Assembly: GCF_900497805.2 (NCBI RefSeq)
Contig: NW_020954581.1
Location: forward strand, 6,062,057 to 6,126,056
Direction: 5' to 3'
Length of the DNA: 64,000 bases
From: Vombatus ursinus
Lineage: Eukaryota; Chordata; Mammalia; Diprotodontia; Vombatidae
A model generated the notes under the pieces. The model searched no databases. It was given only the letters and a program-made list of their open reading frames with translations, and was not told where the DNA came from. Below are positions 1-10,785 of this stretch, piece by piece. Positions within the stretch are counted from its first letter, which is position 1, and the number at the start of each line of letters is the position of its first letter. The translations under genes and the position numbers were made by a program.

Positions 1-71
1 TGGGATTACAAAGGCAAGGAGACATGGGGCTTTTCCACAAATAAGTAATTCAGGGGATGATTCAGGAAATA

Positions 72-278
72 AATCTAGAGCCGGAAGAAACCTGAGAGTT
101 CATCTAGTCCATTTATAGACGAGACCAGGTATGTAGTCTTGTTTTAGAGATGAGAAAATGGAGGCCTGGAGAGTTTTAAATGACTTGCCCAAGGTCACAC
201 AGGGTCACAGGTAGGATCTGAACCCAGATCCTTGGATCACAGAGTCAGCACTGTTTTTATTGTTCCACACACTGCCTG
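72..278 (-). repeat. MIR/Ther-type CORE-SINE
   Basis: Old SINE read in reverse: the gatgagaaaatgg stretch is followed by acttgcccaaggtcacacag, the reverse complement of the MIR/Ther body. The tRNA-like head lies at the right end. It is diverged and has no clear target-site duplication. Confidence 0.85.
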
Positions 279-379
279 GCAGTTTTATGGGTATTTTTTT
301 TTTTTGTTTTTATGTCACCTTCATTTCAGAGAACATTCGTCCCTTCTCTCCTAGCCAATGGACCATATCTTATGATAAA

Positions 380-494
380 GATAAAAAAGCAGTTCTGTAA
401 AAGCAACCAATGTATCAACCACATTTGACAGTATATGTGATATTCTATACCTAGAGTGTCTTCCACCTGGGTAAACAGGGAACGGCAGAGTACA
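380..494 (+). repeat. left copy of a direct duplication
   Basis: This 115-bp segment recurs at 771-885 with about ten mismatches by eye (about 91% identity). Both copies start gataaaaaagcagttctg and end near cagagtaca. The repeat period is 391 bp. The sequence is not one of the repeat families seen elsewhere in the window. Confidence 0.9.
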
Positions 495-555
495 TGTTCT
501 CAGCTGTTCTATAGGATCAAATTTAGATATAATTATCAAGGATCAACTTCCTTCT

Positions 556-770
556 TTGCTGCCTCTTTCTTTCTCTCTTTTTTCTTTCTCACTTCTGTGT
601 TCTTCTTCTCTCCCTTCTTTCCTTCCTCCCTCCCTTTCTTTTTCTTTTTCTCTTTCTTTCTCTCTTTCTTTTCCTCTTTCTCCTTCTGTCCTTATTTACT
701 TCCTTCTTTCTTTCCTCCTTCTCCTCCTCCTCTTCCTTCTACTCCTCCTTTTTCATCATCATCTTCTTCA
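556..770 (+). repeat. CT-rich polypyrimidine tract
   Basis: An almost unbroken run of C and T built from CTTT, CCTT and CTC units fills the space between the two copies of the direct duplication. The Phe/Ser/Leu-rich open frames here are products of base composition. Confidence 0.95.
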
Positions 771-885
771 GATAAAAAAGCAGTTCTGTAAAAGCAGTCA
801 ATGTATCAACCACATCTGACAGTTTACGTGATATTCTATACCTAGAGTGTCTTCTATCTGGGTAAAGAGGGAATGACAGAGTACA
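771..885 (+). repeat. right copy of a direct duplication
   Basis: Second copy of the segment at 380-494. It is followed by a short TTC run (886-905), as the first copy is followed by pyrimidine-rich DNA. Pyrimidine slippage or unequal exchange may have produced the duplication. Confidence 0.9.
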
Positions 886-937
886 TTTTCTTCTTCTTCT
901 TCTTTACTATCAAAATATCTTGTACAACTGCTTTAAT

Positions 938-1134
938 ATGTGTAGATTTAGAGATAGAAGGGACCTTAAATAACTGAATCAAACCTCATTTTGCAGATGA
1001 AGAAACTGAGACCCAGAGAAATAAAGTGACTTTCTCAGGGCCATCTATCTAGTATATATCTAAGTTGGGATATGAACTCAGGTCTTCCTGAGTTCAGATC
1101 TAGCAATCTATTCTCTGCACCACATTGTCTCTCC
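938..1134 (-). repeat. MIR/Ther-type CORE-SINE
   Basis: Shows the reverse-oriented core (cagatgaagaaactgagacc) and the head region ending near accacattgtctc. It is close to full length for the family but well diverged. Confidence 0.85.
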
Positions 1135-1288
1135 AAAGATAAAAAAGAAATTATTGTGGTTTAATTTGTTTGGATTCTCCTTCCTTTGGTACCCTTCAAT
1201 GACTTATTTGTCTTCAAAAATGGAACAGAAACATTTCATCCACCAAGAATAAACTGAAGACAATCTCCTCTAAGCTTAACAAGGTTGA

Positions 1289-1500
1289 TTCAATTCAATT
1301 CAAGAAACATTTATTAGGTGCCTTCTATATGCCAGCCACATAGAACATTAGAGATACAAGAAAGAAAAAGAAAGCCCTTACCCTCAAGGATCTTACAATC
1401 TAATGAGAGAAGATGATAAATAAAAGCCGAAAAGGGCTGTGGGGTAGTAGGGGCTACCCAGCATGGATGACGGACAATGAAGAGTTAACCTAGAAAGTTT
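1289..1500 (-). repeat. L2 LINE 3' end
   Basis: Reverse complement of the L2 3' terminus: aacatttattaggtgccttc, then atgccag, then ccctcaaggatcttaca. A short TTCAA run starts it, as in other reverse L2 copies here. The same element probably continues from about 1783. Confidence 0.8.
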
Positions 1501-1782
1501 TAAGCCCTCTATAAAGGAAGGATTTGAGAGGTTGGCTGTTCTTCCCTCATAGAGAAGAGGCAACTGAGGGAGGTGAGAAGGTGTTGAGTATCTAAAGCTG
1601 AGTCAATCTGCATAGTGATGATATTTCTGGTTATCACCTTATTCTGGAGGAGGTGTGATATTCAAGGAGGAGTGGAAACCAAACAGAACCACTAATAAAA
1701 AAATAAGAGATGGTTCTTGGACAATAGACATAGAATCCATCCCCAGACTTATAACTCACACTGTTCATTTTGGTAACAAGAT

Positions 1783-2400
1783 CTGTTGAAGAAGACAGTC
1801 ATATCCCAAGGATACAAGTACAAAGAATGAAATAGTCACTACTCATAAGTAGCTTACATTTTAGTAAGCAGGAAAACAATTACATATGTAAATATGTGCA
1901 ATATAAATACGAAGTCAAGCAATGCAAAATGGCTAAATACAAGATAGCTTGGGAGGAAGGGTACTGGCAACTGGGGGGATCAAGAAAGATTTCATGCAGA
2001 AGATCCTGCTTAAGCTGCATCTTTGAGGAAGAGAGGTACTCTATGAGGTGAGTTAAGAAGGGAGAGTGTCCAGGGACAGGAGAAAGTCAATGCAAAGGCA
2101 AAGAAATGGGAGGTGGAGTGCACGAAGATCAGAGAGAAGCCCAATTTGCCTTATTAATAGAGTGTGGGAGGAAGAGAAATGTCCAATGAGATTGGAAAAA
2201 TAGGTTGAGGATGGGCTTTAAAAGCAAAACAGAAGGGCTCATATTTTACCCTAGAGGTAATAGGGCGTCACTGGAATTGACTGAATAGAAGAGTCACATG
2301 GTCAGATTTGTGCTTAAGGAAAACTATTTTGGCAGCAAAGCGTAAGGTGGATTGGTACCATGAGATACTTGAGGCAAGTTCGAACAGGATGAGAAAGCAT
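1783..2400 (-). repeat. L2 LINE, internal 3' region
   Basis: Continues the L2 antisense pattern, with agcttacattttagtaagc, a gaaagatttcatgcagaag block, and at 2255-2330 the stretch that is the complement of the L2 C-terminal coding region (gtcactggaattgactg, gtcacatggtcagatttg). No frame is open for any length. Confidence 0.7.
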
Positions 2401-2484
2401 AGATGAACTATGATCATTAGTGTAGGAGACAGTATGCACATTTATGAGTTCCCAAACCATCCAAGTTTTAAAGTGGGTCTTATT

Positions 2485-2592
2485 TCTCAACTAGACCGTG
2501 AATGCCTAGAGAAGCATCATATTTCTTTTGCATTCCTCTTGGTGTTTGCCATTTTGAATATTCAATAAATGCTTGTGATGTGAATGAATAAA
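2485..2592 (+). repeat. L2 LINE 3' terminus
   Basis: Sense L2 tail: ctagaccgtgaatgcctaga, then ttcaataaatgcttgtgatg. It lies next to a reverse L2, so two independent insertions are likely. Confidence 0.75.
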
Positions 2593-2599
2593 CAGACAT

Positions 2600-3720
2600 C
2601 TGCCTTTCATACCAACCAGACCAATCTCAGATCCTGATTTTCATATATAAATGTATATGGGTGTGTGAGTGTGTATATAATATTTCTACTTTCAGCACTC
2701 TTAGAATCTCAGAACTAGTATCTCTTATCCGGGGTGTATGCTGCAACAAGCTCATATCAGCTTGTAAGCCAATTATTAAATTTTCAGAGTAAGCATTTAC
2801 ACCTTGAAGATAAGCAAATGCTATAAATCAGGACTTGATTTATTGTGTTGTTGATTATCTAGACTTAAGAAAGTCATGGAGAAAATGGCAAAATGCAGAT
2901 AAAACTTGAAAATTTGTCATGCATATATTCCTTTCTTTTCTGGAGAGTCAGTTGTTAAACATTTACCAGCATACCACTGTTCTCACCTTTTAGTACATAT
3001 GGATATGAACAAAGATATAAAATAGGGATATATCTCTTTCTATTTCCATAACTCTTAGAACTGGTTTTAATTTAAATACCAGTGGTGTCTCATTTTGGCA
3101 CAGGCATAACAAGTCTGATACAAGAGAGGAAAAAAGTGTTCAATATCTATGAAAGGCTTCATCTCCAGCTGCCTTTGCATTGGCTAATAAGGTTACCAGC
3201 TAGCAAAATGAATCAGTGTGGAACAGCAGCATAAAGAGGTGTACTGTGTCCTCACATTGCCCCCAGGCCAAGCTCATGCTGGGACATAAAAAAGCAAGCA
3301 AGCAAGCAAGCAAACAGAACCATCTGATTTGCCATTTGTTGCCAAATGTGTGGAGTTTGTGCATTTGAGCCTGACGTCCCTTTGGGCAATAAGGTTCAGG
3401 TAGAGAAAGCAGGCATATTCACATAAGGCAGGTGGTGTTTTCCTATCAGCTGGGAAATACACACATTTCTGGAAAAAATACAAAAATTTCTCCCTTTAAA
3501 GACATTAACTTCAGGGAAGAGCCTCGATGAATAGGGAGTCATGATTTGGGCTTATGGAAGTTTAATCTAGGTAACATAAAGTATAACTTTCTCTTTACAT
3601 TTAAAGGAAATTTCCTCTGAAGTTTCTCAATGGGGCCTCTGCTTTCTTTTCCTTCATCTTCATTAAAATCAATAACTTTACTTTATGACTGTATTCTATG
3701 GTCCAGTGATGCTGGCCTTT
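2600..3720. other. low-repeat segment, no gene seen
   Basis: No interspersed repeat is recognised apart from a small AAGC microsatellite. The part from about 3060 to 3600 is of mixed composition with no long frame. It might be constrained non-coding DNA, but nothing in the sequence proves this. Confidence 0.35.
3288..3316 (+). repeat. (AAGC)n microsatellite
   Basis: About five units of AAGC/CAAG in a row inside otherwise unique DNA. Confidence 0.9.
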
Positions 3721-3729
3721 TCACTGTTC

Positions 3730-4097
3730 TTTAAATCCAGCACTCCTCTCCTGGGATTCCTTGCTTTGACCTGGCTGTTTCCCATGTCTGGAAGGCTCTT
3801 CCTTCTTAACTCTGCATTCTGGCATTCCTAGCCTCCTTCAGAACTCACCTCAAATCCTACCTTCTGCACCAGGCATTTCCTGGTCCCTTTTACTACTAGT
3901 GCCTTCATTCAGAGATGACCCTCCACTTATATGGTGGATAACTTGGAAGCACAATTCTTTGGATACTGTCTCCCTCATTAGAAGGTGAGCACTTTGAGGA
4001 CAGCACCTATGTATTTTTTTTTCCCTTTATATCACTGGTGCTTTGCACAATGCTTGGGATATAGTAAGCGCTTAATAAATGCTTGTTGTTGACTGAC
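3730..4097 (+). repeat. L2 LINE 3' end
   Basis: A long sense L2 tail. It contains cctccttcagaactcacctc, ttagaaggtgagcactttga, and ends gcttaataaatgcttgttg. The order agrees with the L2 3' UTR. Confidence 0.9.
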
Positions 4098-4227
4098 AGG
4101 ATAGCTATGAGGAGAAGGCAATATAGAAAGTAGGTTTACATAGACATTATTTTCCTAAAATGAATATATTATTATATACTCTTGTTATTGTATATGAATC
4201 TGAAGAACCAGTAGAGAGGGCAAGGTT

Positions 4228-4540
4228 GAATATGTGTGTGTGTATGGGGAGACAGGAAGAAAGGGAGAGAGAGAGAGAGAGAGAGAGACGGAGAGAGACA
4301 GAGAGGCAGAGAGACACAGAGAGAGAGACAGAGACAGAGACAGAGACAGAGAAGAAAAAGAAGAAGGAGAAGGAGAAGGAGAAGGAGGAGGAGGAGGAGA
4401 AGGAGAAGGAGAAGGAGGAGAAGGAAGAGAAGGAGAAGGAGGAAATGAAGAAGGAGGAGGAGGAGAGAAAGGGGGAGGAGGAAGAGAAGGAGGAGGGAGA
4501 GGGGAAGGGGAAGGAAAAGGAGGAGAAGAGGGGTTGACTG
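4228..4540 (+). repeat. purine tract: (GA)n, GGAGAA and GGA repeats
   Basis: About 280 bp that is nearly all A and G on this strand, moving from (GA)n to (CAGAGA)n to GGAGAA/GGAGGA units. Several overlapping Glu/Arg-rich (+) and Leu/Ser/Pro-rich (-) frames of 70-161 codons run through it. They are composition artefacts. Confidence 0.95.
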
Positions 4541-5050
4541 CCAGAGCAATGTCAGTGGGAAGGTATAGAAGGATGGAATCAAAGACGTAGAGAGAGGGAC
4601 CAGTATTTGCACTTGACATTTTATTCTCAGAGATACAAAAGGACAGAACAGGTGAAGATACTAAAAACATTTTGTGGTATAGAGAAAGGAGTTGAGGGAG
4701 ATAAGACCATCAGATGGCACATATTTTTGTAGTAAAGATGACGGTGTTTGTGAGGCATGAGGCTGGGGGTGGGAAATAAAGGACAGAGGAAAAGGTTTGA
4801 AATAGTCATGGTGGGGACTCAGAAAGAACATCAATGAGAGATGAATAAAAGGATTGTTGAGTGGCAGGAGGTAGGAAGTGGAATCAGCATGATTTCGTGA
4901 TTTTCTCCAGTGACCCACAGTGTGGCTTAGGAGCAGGGGAGGTGAAATTGGATGGTGGGGTTGACTTTGAGTTGAGGGGATGGTGGAAAGTTTGTGAGGC
5001 AAAAGGGTCTTAGATGATGGTTAATGAATCACATTCTTTTCAATGTGAAC
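4541..5050. other. unassigned segment, no gene seen
   Basis: Purine-leaning but complex. The wording resembles reverse-oriented LINE sequence elsewhere in the window, but I cannot place it in a named family. No credible coding frame. Confidence 0.35.
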
Positions 5051-5054
5051 TTAA

Positions 5055-5245
5055 CAATTCTTCTTCCCACGGGAAAATTTACATGAACTGATGCACATTA
5101 AGATGTATAACCAGGAAAACAATGACTACAATGATTACAACAAAATGAATGGAAAGAAAAATAACAACCAAAGCAAACTAAAACAAAACCTAATGCTGCA
5201 TAATAGTAGTGACATGGCTTGACCCTGTAGGAGAAGAGAAGATGC
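5055..5245 (+). repeat. L1 LINE 3' end fragment
   Basis: Contains the marsupial L1 3' motif acatgaactgatgca followed by accaggaaaacaatgacta. It is a diverged, truncated copy of the type also seen at 23165 and 39053. Confidence 0.6.
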
Positions 5246-5346
5246 AATTCTGACCCTGAAATGGCAAACCACCGCAGTATCTTTGCCAAGAAAACCCCAA
5301 ATGGGGTCACAAAGAGTCAGACATCTTGAAATTACTAAACAACAAC
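5246..5346 (+). repeat. Mar-1 SINE 3' tail (BovB/RTE-like)
   Basis: Carries the RTE-type tail: atggcaaaccacc, gtatctttgccaagaaaacc, caaatggggtcacaaagagt, then an ACAACAA run. The head is missing or overwritten by the L1 piece before it. Confidence 0.8.
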
Positions 5347-5439
5347 AACTTACACAGGTAGGGAACTATGGATATGGAATACTGAATTTAGTGTCAAACT
5401 CAGTTTATGTGTTGGTTAGTTTTTCTAAACTGATGTGCC

Positions 5440-5685
5440 TAGACTATTGGTCCTCTAGTCAAGACATCCCAAGTTCAAATCCAGCCTTGGACTCTTATTA
5501 GCTATATGATCCTGAGCAAGTCACTTAACTGTTCTCAGTCTCAATTCCCTCATCTGTAAAATGGGGGTGAAAATAGCATTTACCTCACAGGGTGGTTGTG
5601 GGGATCAAATGAGATAATATTTGTAAGTTGCCTAGCATAGTGTATGGCATGTAGTAGGGGCTTAATAAATGCTTATTCTTTCCTT
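5440..5685 (+). repeat. MIR-type SINE with L2-like tail
   Basis: Forward body (aagttcaaatccagccttgg, caagtcacttaactg, ctcatctgtaaaatgggg) running into the 3' end gggcttaataaatgcttatt. MIR is known to share its 3' end with L2. Confidence 0.85.
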
Positions 5686-5699
5686 CCCCCTCTTTTTTC

Positions 5700-6085
5700 T
5701 TTATTCTTTATTAGAAGGAGTGCCTCATTCAGTAGGGAAGAAAGGAATATTTTCAGAAACAAAGGTGCTGTGAAAACAAAATGTATGAATTGTAAAAATG
5801 ATTCCTTTTCCCCTTCCCTCCATAGCACCAAATCTCACATCTGCAATGATTCTGATCATCTGTATTATCTTTGTGCCTCCCACTCTGTGGGTGTGGATCA
5901 ACCCGTGATTGGTGAGCTGACTCATATGTAATTTTAAAATAACCTGAAATCAAAATAAATTTAGAGTGGACAGTGGTTATATATATAATGGAAAAGTGGA
6001 TTGTGCTACAAATCAACTTAGATACTAGATATTAGATTACAAGCTCTTTGAAGGCAGGGAATATGTAACTAAAAAAAAAATCCTC
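5700..6085. other. unique segment, no gene seen
   Basis: No recognised repeat. Short opposing frames of 66-95 codons overlap each other and carry no domain, so I treat them as chance. Confidence 0.4.
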
Positions 6086-6089
6086 CTGA

Positions 6090-6265
6090 CCATGGTACAA
6101 TAGAAAGAGTGTTGGATTTGGAGTCAGAGGACCCAAATTTGAATCTTGGCTCTGACACTTACTGTGTGACCTTGGGTAGGTCATTTCAAATTTCTAGGCT
6201 TCAGTTTCCTCATTTGTAAAAGAGGGTATTGGGCTAGATGATACTTGAGTTCCCTTCAAATTCAG
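6090..6265 (+). repeat. MIR/Ther-type CORE-SINE
   Basis: Forward copy: aatagaaagagtgttgga head, tgtgtgaccttgggtaggtc core, ctcatttgtaaaagaggg. Confidence 0.85.
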
Positions 6266-6303
6266 GATAATCTTACCCCAGGATTCAAACAATGTCTTGC
6301 ACA

Positions 6304-6550
6304 GGGGAGGCATGGCACAGTGGATAGAGTGCTGGCCTAGAGTCAGGAAGACTCATCTTCTTGAGTTCAAATCTGGCCACAGACACTTATAAACTATATG
6401 ACCTTCGGCAAGTCAATCTGCCCTGTTTGCCTCAATTTCCTCATCTGTAAAATAAGCTGGAGAAGGAAATGGCAAACCACTCTGTTATCTTTCCCAGAAA
6501 AGCCCCAAACAGACTCATGGAGAGTCAGACACAACTGGACAACAATAAAT
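6304..6550 (+). repeat. Mar-1 SINE, near full length
   Basis: tRNA-like head (gcacagtggatagagtgctg), CORE body and RTE tail (gagaaggaaatggcaaacca ... agagtcagacacaactg). A diverged AACAATAA end follows. Confidence 0.9.
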
Positions 6551-7330
6551 ATTTGTTGAATTGAGTTAGAAGATTTTTTTTTTTGCAATATAAAATGGAC
6601 AACATTTTGGCTTGTTTCTGAAATAGGGCATTTTAAAGCATATGCTTTGATATATATTACTTGTTAACTCTCTGACTCCCCCTTTAATATCCAATATTGT
6701 CAGATCATTGCCACTCAAACCCTCCCAAAGAGATAGCTTTACAAGAGACAAGTTCCATAGAAATTGGAGGAAGGGGACAGAATATATAGTATATACAGAG
6801 TAAGCTCCAAAAAGCTGACCAGTGATTTCATTATTATGAGCATGTATAATTTCTAGAGGATTGTTACTATCTATTAATTCCCAAAGGGTCAAGAGTTATG
6901 CTGCATGCTGACATATTGCTAAGTAGCTTTCAATAATTAATAGAAAGTACAAGTGTTAAATGAGATAACAGTCTGTGATATAAGTGGACAGAGTGAGCTT
7001 GCACATCTATTTGATTTTGTCTCCCTAGAATTTGTGTAGTTCACTTTTAAAAAATGACAGTTTCAACTTAGATAAGAAAGGAAAATGTTGGGGCACTCCC
7101 AACTTGTTTTCTTATCTCTTCATCCTCTTCTGATTTTCAAAGACACCTCCACTCTTGAATGGGTGTCACAGGATATGGGAAAAGATGTCCATGTAATTCG
7201 TAATTATCATCCCTCACATTAAGATGATTTTCTTTATCTTATATCTTTCATCACATACTATTCTTAAATAGGGATCACCCCACATTTTAGAAAAACAAAA
7301 CCAACAGGGTGCAGGAAATTTTTGTTGTCC
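6551..7330. other. mostly unique segment, no gene seen
   Basis: A reverse frame of 108 codons at 6566-6892 has no domain or compositional coding signal. I see no repeat family I can name. Confidence 0.4.
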
Positions 7331-7587
7331 ATTCATTCGATTAGAATTTATTTAGCACCTGTTTTGGGCAAAGCCCAGCATTGCTTCCTCCACATTGGAG
7401 GCCCTGTGGTGCAAGAGAAGGAACGGTGAATTTGGGATCACAGTGATGGAGTTCGGAAAGGGACTGGGCCAAGCTCATCTTTGCACCATATTTTACACAG
7501 AGTAGCAATTCAAGAAAGGCTTGTTGGTTTGTTGAATTCATTTAGAACTTTCTAAAAAAATCACAGCTAGTTGGCTAAGTAGCTAGG

Positions 7588-7843
7588 GAAGCTAGGTGAC
7601 ACAGTGGATAGAGCGCTGGGCCTGGACTCAGGAGGCTTACTTTCCTGAGTACAAATCTGGCCTCAGACACTTAGTAGCTATGTGTCCCTGGGCAAGTCAC
7701 TTAACTCTGTTTATCTCATTTTCTTCATCATAAAATGAATTGGAGAAGGAAATGGCAAACTACTCCAGTATCTTTGTTAAGAAAATCCCAAATGGGGTTT
7801 AGAAGAGGGGGCACACAACTGAAAAATGACCCAACAACAACAA
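7588..7843 (+). repeat. Mar-1 SINE, near full length
   Basis: Head gacacagtggatagagcgct, core ctgggcaagtcacttaac, and RTE tail with aatggcaaactactccagta, ending in an ACAACAACAA run. Confidence 0.92.
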
Positions 7844-7859
7844 AAATCACAGCAAATGA

Positions 7860-8610
7860 ATAGTGAAATTTTCGATCTTCTACTTATAAAAGAAGAAACA
7901 AGCAAATGAATAGGGATTTAGTGATTCTTTGGGGATAAGTGAATATCAACAATCAAATGATCTGTGATTTCCTCAGTGGGTAACTTTTTCTACCAATTTC
8001 ACCCACATATAGTTTAGGAGACTTGTCTTGGTAGTGGGCCTAAGGCATGTAGAGATTTAGCACTGTCCATAGAGTAACTTTCAGAAGTGGGATGTGAACT
8101 CAGGCCTTCTTGATTCCAAGCTGAGGCCTTCGAGGTCATCTGTGCTTAAATAACAGCCCTGGGAATTTTAAAGGTAGGGCATCTTCCCTGCAACATATTG
8201 ACATGTGGAATTCCTACTAAAGGTTTGAATATAAATGAGCTGTTGGAAATGTCCTGTGGACTTTGGCTGACTAAGAGTTAAGACTAGTGAACTCAATTTA
8301 TGAGACATGCAAAAAAAAGAAAAAAAATTAAGGGCAAAGATTTATAATCATTCTAGTGATTTAAGAAGCAATATATAAATTGTGTTTCTCTCATCATAAT
8401 TGCACGTTAGTTCACTAGTCTAAACCATTCTTAAGCCCTTAGTTCTTGTCCTACACATGATAAATAGATGAATTCAGGCACCCTTTGTCATACACAAAAG
8501 GAGTAAGCAGACGAATGTAAAAGCTAACAAAAGTAAAGATTAAGCAATATCCACTGTATAATTTCTGAAGAAATAAATCTATTCCATTAAGTTACAACCC
8601 TAAGAATCTT
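7860..8610. other. mostly unique segment with an inverted repeat
   Basis: Contains the inverted repeat listed separately (8277-8455), a weak MIR-like fragment near 8080-8130, and no gene. Confidence 0.4.
8277..8455. repeat. imperfect inverted repeat, possible MITE
   Basis: gactagtgaact (8282-8293) faces its exact complement agttcactagtc (8409-8420). Pairing extends on both sides with small gaps (gttaagact against gtttagact, and caatttatga against caattatga). Arms of about 35-40 bp enclose some 115 bp. This is the layout of a small non-autonomous DNA transposon, but the family is unknown and no target duplication was found. Confidence 0.45.
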
Positions 8611-8834
8611 TTTCTTTTTAAAAATAATTTTTACATCGTAATCATTTCTGAATATTCCTCCCCCTCCCATTACATTGTCTCTATTTCCAGAAATTTCCCT
8701 TGTAACAAAGAAAAACAGTTCAGAAAACCAAAATATCTATTACACCACTGTCCTCCCCACTCCCAACCCCATTTGACAATGTATATAATATCTGTGGCCA
8801 AGTAGACCTTTTGCCTCTTGGCTTTTTATTGGGG
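8610..8834 (-). repeat. L1 LINE 3' UTR fragment
   Basis: Antisense to an L1 3' UTR type also seen at 27903: poly-T start, attcctccccctcccat, then tgtaacaaagaaaaacagtt. Interrupted by the MIR that follows. Confidence 0.55.
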
Positions 8835-9070
8835 ACCTGGGAGGCATAGTGGCCAGAGTGCTGGATGCAAAGTCAGATGAGCCTGAATTCAAATCCTGCC
8901 TCATATAATTTGCTAGTTGTTTGAGTCTAGTTGAGTCATTCAGTGCGTCTAACTTTCCTCATTTATAAAAAGTGGTCAATAATAGTACATACCTCACATG
9001 GCTGTTATGAAGGTCAAATGCATTGACATATATGAAGTGCTTTGCAAACTTTAAAATGCTAGTTATTATT
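8835..9070 (+). repeat. MIR-type SINE inside L1
   Basis: Forward body from ggcatagtggccagagtgct through ctcatttataaaaagtgg to a 3' end with gaagtgctttgcaaac. L1-like sequence flanks it on both sides, so it probably inserted into that element. Confidence 0.8.
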
Positions 9071-9084
9071 ATTAATACGAAGCT

Positions 9085-9262
9085 GATGTTCTCTAGGACC
9101 TTTGCTCATTTTTCAATTACTCAATTGGGTTTCCTTTTAATTTAGTGTTTTTTTTTCTTTTTCTTTTTTTTTCATTCTGTCCCTAAATTATGGTGTACTT
9201 CTGGTTATGCACGTTTGATTCTGTATCAGTTCATACAAATCTTCCCACGTTTCTCTGAATCT
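9085..9262 (-). repeat. L1 LINE 3' fragment, continued
   Basis: Resumes the antisense L1: cgtttgattctgtatcagtt, catacaaatcttcccacgtt, tctctgaatc. This is the complement of the acttatatgaactgatgc motif in the forward copies. Confidence 0.65.
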
Positions 9263-9269
9263 TTGATTC

Positions 9270-9405
9270 TCTCCAGTTTCTTTGTCTGTAAAATGGAGAT
9301 AATAGCACTGACTTCAGAGTTGTCCTGAAGATCAAATGAACTACTATAAGTAAAGAACTTTGCAAATCTTAAAGTACCATATAAATGTTAGCTGTGATTG
9401 TTGTT
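9270..9405 (+). repeat. MIR SINE 3' half
   Basis: ttctttgtctgtaaaatgga, then gaagatcaaatgaac, then gaactttgcaaatcttaaag and a short MIR-style end. Confidence 0.8.
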
Positions 9406-9890
9406 ATTCATTGATGAATGCCTTTTGCAAGTCACACTTAAGCAATTCATCAACAAAGTGGGAGAGTAAAGGCTCTCTAGAGGATGGTGGTAGCAGTGTC
9501 TTCTCAACTCTGCCCCATGTAGGATAACATCCAAGAGCGAAGGCATACAAAATTAGGCTGATCACTGCTTCACTCAAGCAGAAGAAAGAAAAGCAGGAAA
9601 ATGCCATTCTTGAAATTCACTTTTCTAACATCTCACTGGCCTGACACCTTCTTCAATCACTTGTATAATGTGTAGAAAGAAGGAAAACTTTTTGGGAAGT
9701 CAGTGACACAGAAAGACAGAACCCCCAAATTATGGAACACAAAATGGATCATTTTTCCTTGAACATAAAACCTACCTCTAACTCTGGAAAAACAAACTCA
9801 AAACACCTCTTCTGATTAATTTTATTTTAGCAACAAAAATGGACATCTTTCTGGGTTAACAAATAAAGATTTCCTTGTTTCTGCTGAGAA
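9406..9890. other. unique segment, no gene seen
   Basis: No recognised repeat. A 67-codon reverse frame has no supporting signal. Confidence 0.4.
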
Positions 9891-10150
9891 GATCAAGTTG
9901 GGAAGCTTGGTATCATCCTTAGCTCTTTTTTCACTCTCACCTCCTGTATCCAATGAGTTCTCGTTATTTTGTCAGTCCGACCTATACAACGTATCTCACG
10001 TCTACCCCTCTTCTCTGCTTCGAAGTTTCTGCCCGAGTTAAATCCTTCATTGTCTCTCATCTTCACTATTATAATAACCTTCTAATTGGTCTCTCTGTTT
10101 CCAATCACTGCCCATACCTCATTTCTGGAACACTGTTACTTCTTACCTAA
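9890..10150 (+). pseudogene. L2 reverse transcriptase remnant
   Basis: Sense fragment of the L2 C-terminal coding region. The frame at 9953-10150 keeps a recognisable string (FIVSHLHYYNNLLIGLSVS) that matches the L2 pattern of an HLDYCN-like motif followed by LL.GL. Long decayed and cut off at both ends, with no catalytic domain left. Confidence 0.65.
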
Positions 10151-10528
10151 ATCCCCTGAAATATGGAGTTTCCTTCTCAGTGTAAATCAATCAAATCACC
10201 CCCTTTCACTTAAAGAAAGTGTCAAGATGCTAAACCCTGATACCTTAGCCAGGTAAGAATACTTCTTAGTTGAATCAATCAATCAATCACGGGCTTCTCC
10301 TAAATGTAGGAAACATCCTTGATCAATTTAGATGTCCTTGAAAGACATTAGATGGATTGGAGTGATGTTGCACAGAAGTGTGTTTTCAGATTGGTTGAGA
10401 AAAGTTGGTCGCACCCTGTGAATCACCTGTAAAGTACTAGATAAGTTCAGAACCTAAAGTTCAAGTGATTGATGAACCAGAGAGATCAGCTCTGAGAAGG
10501 AATAATTTTTGAAAGATGTTCTCTTTTG
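10151..10528. other. unique segment, no gene seen
   Basis: Mixed composition with an AATC triplication (10274-10289). I see no repeat or gene. Confidence 0.4.
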
Positions 10529-10785
10529 AGGGGCAGCTAGGTGGTGCAGTGGATAGAGCAATGGGCCTGGAGTTAGGAAGACCTGAGTTCAAATCTGGCC
10601 TCAGACACTTAGTACCTGAGTGACCCTGGGCAAGTCACTTAACCCTGTTTACCTCAGTTTCATTATCTGTAAAACGAACTGGAGAAGGAAATGGCAAGCC
10701 ACTCCATTATTTTTGCCAAGAAAATCCAAAATAAGGTCATGAAGAGTCAGGCATGACTGAAATGGCTGAACAATAACACCACTAA
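10529..10785 (+). repeat. Mar-1 SINE, full length
   Basis: The best forward copy in the window: ggggcagctaggtggtgcag start, clear A and B box-like head, CORE, then the RTE tail ending gaaatggctgaacaataac. Confidence 0.95.

Noticed and set aside
456-819. Frames of 87-111 codons rich in Phe, Ser and Leu
   Set aside because: They are translations of the CT-rich tract between the direct duplicates.
4172-4670. Overlapping open frames of up to 161 codons on both strands
   Set aside because: They lie on a purine/pyrimidine tract. Residues follow base composition (Glu/Arg one way, Leu/Ser/Pro the other). No domain or start context.
10529-10610. tRNA-like A and B box words
   Set aside because: They belong to the head of a Mar-1 SINE, not a tRNA gene. 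There is no acceptor stem pairing.
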